A DNA stretch of 36,179 nucleotides from an uncultured Ignavibacteriales bacterium (lineage in GTDB: Bacteria; Bacteroidota; Ignavibacteria; Ignavibacteriales; Ignavibacteriaceae). The DNA is taken from assembly GCA_903843135.1 (NCBI GenBank), contig CAIMOS010000124.1, forward strand, positions 1-36,179. The letters are read 5' to 3'. Made by a program: the position numbers and the translations under genes. Numbering within the stretch: position 1 is the first letter of the stretch; every line of letters begins with the position of its first letter. Shown here in pieces: positions 9,593 through 17,224 of this stretch. The notes beneath the pieces were generated by a model. The model was given only the letters and a program-made list of their open reading frames with translations, made no database searches and was not told where the DNA came from.

Positions 9593-12500
9593 CTACGAGT
9601 TTTGATACGCCTTCATCCTGCATAGTAACTCCGTAGAGAATATCAGCCGATTCCATTGTTCTCTTGTTGTGGGTTACAACAATGAACTGAGTATTATTGG
9701 AGAAATCCTTTAATATTCTTGTAAAACGGTCCACGTTTGCATCATCAAGCGGAGCGTCAATTTCATCCAGAATACAGAACGGGCTTGGTTTAACAAGATA
9801 GATGGCGAAGAGCAGCGCGATCGCTGTTAAAGTTTTCTCTCCTCCGGAAAGCATTTCAATATTTGTCGGCCTTTTACCTTTAGGTTTAGCAATGATCTCG
9901 ATCTTAGCCTCAAGCGGATCAGCATCCTCTTCAAGCCTGAGGTCCGCCTCATCACCTTCATTAAACAAGCTTCTGAAGATCTTAATGAAATAATCGCGGA
10001 TTTTTTCGAATGTCTCCATAAACATCTGTTTCGCATTCGTATTAATCTCGTCGATGGCTGTTATCAGGTCTTTTTCCGAATTGAGGAGATCCTCTCTTTG
10101 CTTTGTTAAAAACTCAAGGCGCTGCTTTTCTTCTTCATACTCTGAGTACGCGAGAAGGTTCACCGGGCCGAGATTTTTTATCTGCTGTTTCAGCGTTTGC
10201 ACTTCAAGAGAGAGAGCGCCGACGTTAAAAAAGTCCGCGTCCTCAAACTGCTTCAGTTCAATATCGAGGTTATAACTCTCGCGTATATGTTCGCGCAGAT
10301 TTTCCAGTTTAATTTTTATTTCGCTCAGCCGCAGGTCTTTTTTATGGAGTTCATCCCCGAGGCGTTCTTTTTCTTTTCGCTTCGCATTATAGGACTGTTC
10401 AAACTCAGTGATCTGCGATCTAATTAAAGAATAGCTTTCTTCAATTTCCTTCTCGCCCTTGCGCAGGTTTTCCCGCTCATCAGTATGAGCAGCCAGAGAT
10501 CCCTGCTCTTCGGTAATAAATTCCGTAAGGTCAAGTAATTCTTCTTCTGAAGTTTTAATATCATCTTCTCTTTTCAGAATTGATTTACCGATAATTTCAA
10601 TGTTTTCCTGGTTCCTTCTAATGCCGCCGGAAACGCTTTTTCTCTCGCCGGCCTGGCGTTCGTAATTGAGGCCCAGGTTGTTCTGATCGAAAATGGCTTT
10701 GTTATATGCCTCGTCAGTCGCCTTAAATGCTTCTTCTGCTTCGAGTTTCTGTCTCTCGATTTCCTCTTTGCCGGCAGTCAGTTCGGCGAGGGCAGCTTCT
10801 TTTTCTGATTTCTCAGCCTCAAGCGCCTCAAGCTGGGCAGCGAATTCGTTTATCTCCGCGAGGTGCTTTTCTTTTTCCTCGGATGAGCGCCTCGTCTCAA
10901 ATTCAAACTGGCCGATCTGCTTTTCAACGCTGGCGAGATCGAGGATGAGTATCTTAACTTTTTCCGATAATGATTTTATATCAATTTCCGCGTACCTGGA
11001 TTCAGTTTCTTCGGTTTCCTTACGCAACCTGCTTAATAGCTCTTCATATTCCGGAATTTCTTTCTTAAGGCTCTCGAGCAACTGTCTTCTTCCGAAAAGA
11101 GTTTCATCCGCACGCGGCGCGGAGCCTCCTTCGATGATCCCTTCAAAGCTCAGGTAATCGCCGTTAAGCGTTGTTATGTTAAACCCGGGAAATTTTTTGT
11201 GGATAAGAAGCGCGTTTTCAATATTATCGGTTACTATGTAGTTTTTGAGTATCCGGGAGAAAATCGCGCTCCATTTGCTGTCCGTTGAGATAAGTTCGGA
11301 CGCGAAGGCGATAAAGCCTTTTTCGTTCCTGACTTTATTCACTGCACGGTTATGCGTAAAACGGCGTATGAAGCCGGTGAAGGATTTATCTTTATCATTT
11401 TCAAGCGCATCTATAATATAAAATGATGCTTTGCCCATCTCTTTGTCGCGGAGCTGCTTAACTGCTTTGAGGACATCATCAAGTGTTTCAACAACGAGAT
11501 TATTAAGATTGCTTCGCAAAGCCGATTCAACCGCGAATTTATATTCATCTGTAGTGTTGCCGAGATTTGCGAGCAGATTGATGTCGCCTTTAGCCCAGTC
11601 TTTATTATCAAACAGGGCTTTGGCTCCCAGTGAGAAACCCTCAAGATTATCTATCAGGTTCTGAAGAAACGCAATCTTTTCCTTTATTGTGTTTAAAGAA
11701 CCACGCGCGTCAAGTTCGCGTTCCCTTAAAGCGTTTAGCTGCTGCTCATAAAGATCTTTTTCGTTTTGTTTCTCCTGGAGGAAGCGTTCTGCTTCCGCAA
11801 GTTTCTTTTCAGAGTCTTCTTTTTCTACGTTAAGTTCGTCTATGTACGACGCTGACTTGGAAATAGTTTCGTCAAGTGTCTGAATTCGTTTGTTGATGCG
11901 GTCAATATTGTTCTGGATTGAATTTATGTTGTTTCTGACCGAATTTATCTCACCTTCGCGGCTGTTGATCTCTTTATATTTATCGAACGCTGCTTCGGAA
12001 ACAGCCGAGAGATTCTTGCGTTTATCTTCGAGTTCATTTTTCAGGTCAACTACCTTAACGGTAAACTGGTCCTTGTCTTCTGCCAGTTTCGCGAGAGCTT
12101 CGGTAAGTTCTTCCAGCCTTTCGTTAAGCTGGATTATTCTTTCCTCTGACTGGCTCTTTTGCTGGTGAAGTTCGTTCAATTCAGTTTTGAACCTGTTGAT
12201 ATTATTCTCGAGCGAACTCTTCTTTTCGGCTGATACTGAGACGCTTTCCTGTACCTTATGGATCTTTTCGGTCTGAAGGGTGATCTCATCGCGTTTTGCG
12301 GTTAGCTGCAGTTCAACGGCTGTAAGTTCCTGTTTGATAGATGAAATTGAGCCTTCAATCTCGCGGAGCATTGAGTCGATAGAGATGCGTTCTGCCTGCA
12401 GAGACTGTACCTCAGCTTTGATACCTGTGCTTTCACTGTGAAACAGTGCAAGTTCTCTTTGTGCCAGCTCAAGTTCTTTTTCGCGTAATTCAGTTGAAAT

Positions 12501-13151
12501 CTTGTTAAACCTGTCCGCTCTTTTCGCCTGCCGTTCAAGCGACGCGGTCTTCTTTTCGACTTCACTGTAAATATCATTGACCCTGGTTAGGTCAGATTTG
12601 ACTTCGTCTAATTTTTTTAGTGTAAGCCGGCGCCTGAGTTTGTATTTGTTAACCCCGGCAGCCTCTTCAAACATAACGCGCCGTTCGTCGGCTTTATTAC
12701 TCAGGATCGATTCAACCATCTTTAACTCGATAACGGAATAGGCGTTAGTACCCATACCGGTATCCATAAACAGGTTTGTAATGTCCTTAAGACGGCAGAT
12801 GTTTTTGTTAAGGAGGTATTCACTGTCGCCGGAGCGGAAAATCCTGCGTGTAATTACCACTTCGCTGTATTCAGTGGGGAGCACCCCCTTGTCATTATCT
12901 ATAGTGAGTGATACTTCCGCCATACCCATAGGTTTTTTATTTGCGGTGCCGTTGAAAATAACGTTCTCCATACTGTCGGCGCGGAGCGTACTTGTTTTTT
13001 GTTCTCCGAGGCACCATCTGATGGCATCCACAATATTGGTTTTGCCGCAGCCGTTAGGCCCCACGATCGCCGTTATTCCCTTATTGAAAACAACGTCGGT
13101 CTTTTGCTGGAAAGACTTAAACCCAAGTATATCGAGTTTAGATAAATACAT
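9555..13151 (-). CDS. smc: Chromosome segregation protein SMC
   Basis: SMC is the ATPase of the bacterial condensin that compacts and segregates the chromosome. The 1198-residue length is typical. Walker A is GPNGCGKT at residues 31-38. A first coiled coil of Glu/Lys-rich heptads runs from about 170 to 490. The hinge domain, about 500-680, begins near EGFSLGAKALF. The returning coiled coil runs to about 1030. The ABC signature MLSGGEKTLTA is near residue 1100 and Walker B ILDEIDAPLDD near 1130. Its start ATG shares one base with the TAA of the upstream GH2-like gene (TAATG), and its end overlaps the secreted-protein gene. The kleisin partners ScpA and ScpB are not encoded in the window. Confidence 0.97.
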   Translation of the reverse strand: MYLSKLDILGFKSFQQKTDVVFNKGITAIVGPNGCGKTNIVDAIRWCLGEQKTSTLRADSMENVIFNGTANKKPMGMAEVSLTIDNDKGVLPTEYSEVVITRRIFRSGDSEYLLNKNICRLKDITNLFMDTGMGTNAYSVIELKMVESILSNKADERRVMFEEAAGVNKYKLRRRLTLKKLDEVKSDLTRVNDIYSEVEKKTASLERQAKRADRFNKISTELREKELELAQRELALFHSESTGIKAEVQSLQAERISIDSMLREIEGSISSIKQELTAVELQLTAKRDEITLQTEKIHKVQESVSVSAEKKSSLENNINRFKTELNELHQQKSQSEERIIQLNERLEELTEALAKLAEDKDQFTVKVVDLKNELEDKRKNLSAVSEAAFDKYKEINSREGEINSVRNNINSIQNNIDRINKRIQTLDETISKSASYIDELNVEKEDSEKKLAEAERFLQEKQNEKDLYEQQLNALRERELDARGSLNTIKEKIAFLQNLIDNLEGFSLGAKALFDNKDWAKGDINLLANLGNTTDEYKFAVESALRSNLNNLVVETLDDVLKAVKQLRDKEMGKASFYIIDALENDKDKSFTGFIRRFTHNRAVNKVRNEKGFIAFASELISTDSKWSAIFSRILKNYIVTDNIENALLIHKKFPGFNITTLNGDYLSFEGIIEGGSAPRADETLFGRRQLLESLKKEIPEYEELLSRLRKETEETESRYAEIDIKSLSEKVKILILDLASVEKQIGQFEFETRRSSEEKEKHLAEINEFAAQLEALEAEKSEKEAALAELTAGKEEIERQKLEAEEAFKATDEAYNKAIFDQNNLGLNYERQAGERKSVSGGIRRNQENIEIIGKSILKREDDIKTSEEELLDLTEFITEEQGSLAAHTDERENLRKGEKEIEESYSLIRSQITEFEQSYNAKRKEKERLGDELHKKDLRLSEIKIKLENLREHIRESYNLDIELKQFEDADFFNVGALSLEVQTLKQQIKNLGPVNLLAYSEYEEEKQRLEFLTKQREDLLNSEKDLITAIDEINTNAKQMFMETFEKIRDYFIKIFRSLFNEGDEADLRLEEDADPLEAKIEIIAKPKGKRPTNIEMLSGGEKTLTAIALLFAIYLVKPSPFCILDEIDAPLDDANVDRFTRILKDFSNNTQFIVVTHNKRTMESADILYGVTMQDEGVSKLVGVKFDQEFDFVN

Positions 13152-15727
13152 TAATTACTTCCTCCATACACCTGTATCCAGGCATAGTGAATATGATCCA
13201 GTGTAAAATAATTATACTGGTAGTACATTAGAAATGCCGCAGATACAACAATAATGAAGACTATACCATAGAAGAAAACTTTACCCGGTGACACATCATA
13301 AATAACATACATCCCTTTAAGGAGCCGGTAAAGCGACCAGATGTAAAAGAAGGCTATAAAGCCATAGATGTAAATATTGGCGTAATCCATCTCAAGCACC
13401 CTGTATAGCACAATTACTACCGGTGTAAGAACTGCAAACGGGATAAATGACCAGACAACGGTAAAAAATGAATTACTCACAGAAACTTTATTCATTACAA
13501 AAAGCGATCCGAGTTTTACAAGCAGGCTGAGAATGAAAATCATTAGTAATGAAATGACAGTAAGCCAGATTATTGACTGGAGCGGGGACCAGGCGAGGAA
13601 ACTTACGAAAGAAGTAACGCTTTTGCACGCGAAAGCGATTACTGTTTTTTCAAAAAAAACGGAGTAACGGGCGTAATGTAAAAGGCTGGCAAGAATATTA
13701 CCCGAAAGAAGAGACACAATTAATGCAAGCATCACAGTCTGGAAACCGGAGATCAGCCGTACATCGCGGATGTCTGCATAAAAGTTATACGGCCGCAATA
13801 ATGCCCGGACTGAATCGTCCCTGAACTTTTTACCTGAATTGATCATCACACCGATAAGAAAAGCCGTGAGTAGACCTGATAAAATAAAAACCGCGGGAGA
13901 CTTATTCTCTTTTATCCCGATCGGAATACTTGCCCGTTCATCGTTATTAAGAAATGCCGAGACTACTTTATAAGCAAGCCTTTCTTTGCCGCGGTTGATC
14001 CCGGAAAGACCGAGCGGAACCGTGCCGTCCTCGGAAGGCCTGATATTTATGGGTGTGGATGCGCTGTAGTAGTCGAACATTGAGTTTATAAAAAAACCGT
14101 TCAGCCCGGCTTCATCGGCGTACAGCAGAAAATCATTGTAAAATTTGGCTTGCGCCTCATAGGAATACGGGTTAACATACCCGTTTGAATTTCCGGTATG
14201 ATGTGAGTAACCAAGGTCAGCAAAAAGGGTTTTGCTTTTTCCGACTTTCTCCGAGAGGATAAAGTAATCGTTTCTTATTTTTTCAATAACGGAATTGATA
14301 TTTTCAAGCCCGTAAAAATCCAGGCCGTTAATGATGGAGACATTGCTTCCGGTAAATGAAGCATATAAATATTTATCAGTCAGATGTCTCGAATGCTTGA
14401 CCAATTCCGTGATAAACAAATCCACGGGTTCCTGCCCTGAGATATAAGAACTTCCCAGACCGAATGCGGCGACCGAACTGTATGAAGAATACTGCTTCAA
14501 AGTTCTGGAGATATATCCTTTGGTGCGGTTGATAAATTCGTTTGAATTGACGAGCGAAACAGGCACAGAGTTGAGGGGGATTTCAATGAATGCGAGCAGC
14601 CCGATTCGCTCGCATAATGATAAAAGGTACGGATTAGGAAGGGTCTTCGCGAAGCGGATCGAATTAAATCCCGCTTCTTTTATTATTTCAAGGTCTTCTG
14701 CCATTTTCTGGTAATTCATCATCGTTCCGGAACCGCTGTTCCCCGGATAATAAACTGTACCATTAAAACGGAAGCGCTGGCCGTTTAATAAAAGTGAATC
14801 CTCATCCCTGACAAGTGAATAAAAACTAACGGGCTTTTTTATTTCGTCAATAAGTTTGCCCCGCTGAATTAACTTTAATGATAATTGGTAAAGTTCCGGG
14901 GAGGAGGGGGACCAGAGAAGGGGAGATTTAAGTTCGATGTATAATTCGATATTCTTCTCTTTCCCTTTTTTCAATTCAAATGAAACCGGACGGGAATCTG
15001 ATGCCGCGCCTGTTGACATCGCTACGAGCGAGGCAGAAATATCAAATAAGTCTCCGGTTGAATCTGCTTTGAAATCATTATTGCTGATCTTTACCGAGAC
15101 GCGGTAGCGGAGAAGATCGCGCCCGGGAGAAATTTTATAATTATGCTGGAAACCGGAGATATTCTCAAGCGGTAAAAATTCAAGAAATACGTCCCTGAAT
15201 ATCCCCGGAAATGTAGCAGGGAAAAGGTATCTCTGGAAAATGGGAATCGTCGATTCCGAATCTAATCCGGGGACGAGTTTTACAACCAGCACATTAAATT
15301 TATCTGTGGAAATTAAGTCCCTCGGGACCTCAAAACTGAACGGCATTTCTCCGCCAAAATGGCGGTAGATCAGGGAGCCGTTTACCGATATTTCCGCGGC
15401 ATACGAAACACCCAAAAACCCGATTTTGAGAATGTTATTGCTTATTTCATCAGGCTGAATCCTGAATCTCTTTTCGAAAATCATATTCTTGTTCCCCTCA
15501 AAAACAGAAGGAACATTTACCCTGGCTGCAGAGGACGGATCGTCATTTTCGGAATGGACCGTCCAGTCTCCGTTTAGCAGAGTTCTACTGCGCAATCCTG
15601 ATTGCCCAAGGTAATCCAGATCCTCTTTCTGGACCCTGTATCCGGAGAGCCCCCGAAAGATTATCTGAGAATATATATTATTAGATAAGAAAGCAATAAA
15701 AAGTATGAGGAAAAGGTGCCTTGCCAA
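13151..15727 (-). CDS. GH2-like protein lacking expected catalytic Glu, fused to C-terminal membrane module
   Basis: The 858-residue protein has a signal peptide (to about residue 20), then a beta-sandwich sugar-binding-like domain with FEKRFRI and FPGIFRDVFLEF typical of glycoside hydrolase family 2. A TIM-barrel part follows, with LLNGQRFRFNGTVYYPG, DLEIIKEAGFNSIRFA and LLAFIEIPLNS. Where active GH2 enzymes have the acid/base Asn-Glu (LGNE), this protein has LGSS (Ser426, Ser427). At the expected nucleophile Glu it has FADLGYS (Asp504). After about residue 607 come five or six membrane helices, reminiscent of Yip1-like modules. I infer an exported, membrane-anchored carbohydrate-binding or pseudoenzyme protein. 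It is the first gene of the minus-strand run and its stop overlaps the smc start. It could still be an enzyme with a different mechanism. Confidence 0.8.
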   Translation of the reverse strand: MARHLFLILFIAFLSNNIYSQIIFRGLSGYRVQKEDLDYLGQSGLRSRTLLNGDWTVHSENDDPSSAARVNVPSVFEGNKNMIFEKRFRIQPDEISNNILKIGFLGVSYAAEISVNGSLIYRHFGGEMPFSFEVPRDLISTDKFNVLVVKLVPGLDSESTIPIFQRYLFPATFPGIFRDVFLEFLPLENISGFQHNYKISPGRDLLRYRVSVKISNNDFKADSTGDLFDISASLVAMSTGAASDSRPVSFELKKGKEKNIELYIELKSPLLWSPSSPELYQLSLKLIQRGKLIDEIKKPVSFYSLVRDEDSLLLNGQRFRFNGTVYYPGNSGSGTMMNYQKMAEDLEIIKEAGFNSIRFAKTLPNPYLLSLCERIGLLAFIEIPLNSVPVSLVNSNEFINRTKGYISRTLKQYSSYSSVAAFGLGSSYISGQEPVDLFITELVKHSRHLTDKYLYASFTGSNVSIINGLDFYGLENINSVIEKIRNDYFILSEKVGKSKTLFADLGYSHHTGNSNGYVNPYSYEAQAKFYNDFLLYADEAGLNGFFINSMFDYYSASTPINIRPSEDGTVPLGLSGINRGKERLAYKVVSAFLNNDERASIPIGIKENKSPAVFILSGLLTAFLIGVMINSGKKFRDDSVRALLRPYNFYADIRDVRLISGFQTVMLALIVSLLSGNILASLLHYARYSVFFEKTVIAFACKSVTSFVSFLAWSPLQSIIWLTVISLLMIFILSLLVKLGSLFVMNKVSVSNSFFTVVWSFIPFAVLTPVVIVLYRVLEMDYANIYIYGFIAFFYIWSLYRLLKGMYVIYDVSPGKVFFYGIVFIIVVSAAFLMYYQYNYFTLDHIHYAWIQVYGGSN

Positions 15728-16102
15728 TAATTTCTCTAATGTGCAAAAATTTAAAAAAGTCGACTCTCAATATACGGATTCAGGGGGGGCGAAATCAATA
15801 AATAAATAAGGGACTGATAACGGCAAAAGTTAATATATATCACTTAACTCTTTGATTTACAATGACTTAGCGCGAGGTCTGGTTCTGATGCCCCGAAAAG
15901 TAAAAATCTGTGGAGTCTAATTGGCAAATATCTCATTTTTAGTCAAAATTTACCCTTTTTCTCGTCTCTGACTGTATGGGCCATTTGTACTTCAGGGAGA
16001 TTCTTTTCTGTAACATAAAAATTCGGTGGGGCTTGTTTATAACCCGGAAAACAAGTAAATTATAAGTTTATTATTTAATTATTAACAAAATTTTCAGGAT
16101 AA
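15728..16102. other. 375-base divergent intergenic region between the GH2-like gene and rpsT
   Basis: No convincing gene is visible. The region is AT-rich and must hold the promoters for the minus-strand GH2-like/smc run and for rpsT. It contains a run of seven G (about 15783-15790) and, near its right end, a sigma70-like promoter with an embedded inverted repeat (annotated separately). No tRNA-like or clear terminator structure was found. Confidence 0.6.
16032..16061 (+). promoter_or_regulatory. Candidate rpsT promoter with embedded inverted repeat
   Basis: A -35-like TTGTTT (16033-16038) and a -10-like TAAATT (16056-16061) are separated by 17 bases, about 40 bases upstream of the rpsT start. 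The inverted repeat cttgttt (16032-16038) / aaacaag (16049-16055) spans the -35 box and the spacer, as an operator would. Assignment is by pattern only. Confidence 0.4.
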
Positions 16103-16360
16103 ATGGCTAATCACAAATCTGCTGAAAAAAGAATCAGATCAAACGCCAAACGCAGGGCGGTGAACAAAAAATCAATTTCAAAGCTGAAGACTCTGGTGGG
16201 TAATGCTTTGGCAACTGAAACAAAAGTTGACGCCGAAACTGTTTACAAAAATGCTGTATCGCATATCGATAAGATGGTCGCGAAAGGCAGGATCCACCGT
16301 AATACCGGCGCGAGAAGAAAATCAGCTCTTACCAAACACGTAAATAATCTCTCGAAGTAA
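16103..16360 (+). CDS. rpsT: 30S ribosomal protein bS20
   Basis: bS20 binds 16S rRNA early in assembly of the small ribosomal subunit. The 85-residue, highly basic protein opens MANHKSAEKRIRSNAKRR and has the conserved KTLVGNAL region, the HIDKMVAKGRIHRNTGARRKSAL block and a short C-terminal tail, all typical of the family; the length is normal. The start ATG is clear. It is a single-gene unit, with the candidate promoter upstream and a bidirectional terminator 20 bases downstream. In E. coli bS20 represses its own translation; whether the leader here does the same cannot be told. Confidence 0.97.
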   Translation: MANHKSAEKRIRSNAKRRAVNKKSISKLKTLVGNALATETKVDAETVYKNAVSHIDKMVAKGRIHRNTGARRKSALTKHVNNLSK

Positions 16361-16380
16361 ATCTAATTTTTATAAAAGGC

Positions 16381-16412
16381 ATTGACCGCTCTGAAGGGCG
16401 GTTAATGTTTCT
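16381..16412 (+). terminator. Bidirectional terminator between rpsT and the DUF4249 gene
   Basis: A 10-base-pair stem pairs attgaccgct (16381-16390) with ggcggttaat (16397-16406) around a ctgaag loop, with two G-T wobbles. It is followed on the plus strand by gtttctttt. The other strand has a gccttttat tail, so it can serve both convergent genes. Confidence 0.8.
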
Positions 16413-16413
16413 T

Positions 16414-17217
16414 TTATCTTACTTCTAAAACCTTTCGTCCGATAAACATACCTATACCGTCACCGGTTACATTCCATTTAACGCCTGCCTGCGGCTGGCC
16501 AAAAGTCAGATCTGTTACCTGGTTTGGGTTCTGAGTGATATAATAATCGTAAAACGCGCCGTCGTATACGAAGACTTTCATACCGCTTTTATTGTCAGAA
16601 GTCAAACCCACAAATTCTGCGGTGCGTAACTTAATCACCGTCTCTCCGGTGGATGGCCTTCGTGCAACTTCTCCGGTTTTAGTTCCTTCTGAAACAATAC
16701 TCTGCCCGGTTATGTTCAGCATCTGCCAGATCGCTGCATAAGCTTCGTTTCCCATTGTTGCTACGCTCGACTCCAACTGGTAATATCTAATACCGTTCTT
16801 AAGTGTTGATTTTATTTCCGGGCTGCCAATAGCGCCTGGCAGCGGAACAGATGTTATGGCAGTTGCGGTTTTGTCTTCCCAGCTTGCGATAAGAGAATAA
16901 GTTGTATTTGGTTTGATGATTACTGACTGGTTCTCGTAAAATCCATTTCGTGTATGATTAAGCCTGTAAAGTTTATCTCCGACAAGCACAGCAATAGATG
17001 CATTCGAGAGATAAGAATAAACAGGCGCGATTGAATCCTGTATCGGCATTGTCCTCCCGACGTAGATATTACTAAGCGGCTGCCCCTCTTCAAGGATGCC
17101 GCGAATAACCAATTTGAATTCAAAAGGAAACTCAGCTTCTTCAAGACTATTTTCGCATCCGTTAAAAAAAGGTAACAGGCTGATAAGAAATAACAAATAT
17201 ATTAAGTGTCTCTTCAT
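16414..17217 (-). CDS. DUF4249-type lipoprotein, partner of the TonB-dependent receptor
   Basis: The protein of about 267 residues starts MKRHLIYLLFLISLLPFFNGC, a lipoprotein signal with the lipidated Cys near position 21. The mature part opens with KLVIRGILEEGQPLSNIYVGRTMP, matching the DUF4249 pattern of an early beta-sandwich domain followed by TTYSLIASWEDKTATAITSVPLP. I prefer ATG 17217 over the one ten codons upstream. It begins seven bases after the receptor stop, has AGGA six bases upstream, and gives a clean signal peptide. DUF4249 proteins accompany TonB receptors in Bacteroidota where other systems have SusD-like lipoproteins, so I infer a surface-exposed substrate-capturing partner. 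The substrate is unknown. Transcription ends at the shared hairpin just downstream. Confidence 0.8.
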   Translation of the reverse strand: MKRHLIYLLFLISLLPFFNGCENSLEEAEFPFEFKLVIRGILEEGQPLSNIYVGRTMPIQDSIAPVYSYLSNASIAVLVGDKLYRLNHTRNGFYENQSVIIKPNTTYSLIASWEDKTATAITSVPLPGAIGSPEIKSTLKNGIRYYQLESSVATMGNEAYAAIWQMLNITGQSIVSEGTKTGEVARRPSTGETVIKLRTAEFVGLTSDNKSGMKVFVYDGAFYDYYITQNPNQVTDLTFGQPQAGVKWNVTGDGIGMFIGRKVLEVR

Positions 17218-17224
17218 ACGTGTC

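Noticed and set aside
10693-11157. A 154-codon serine-rich plus-strand frame inside smc
   Set aside because: It is antisense to a coiled-coil region; the serine richness mirrors the opposite-strand glutamate-rich codons, as expected for a shadow frame.
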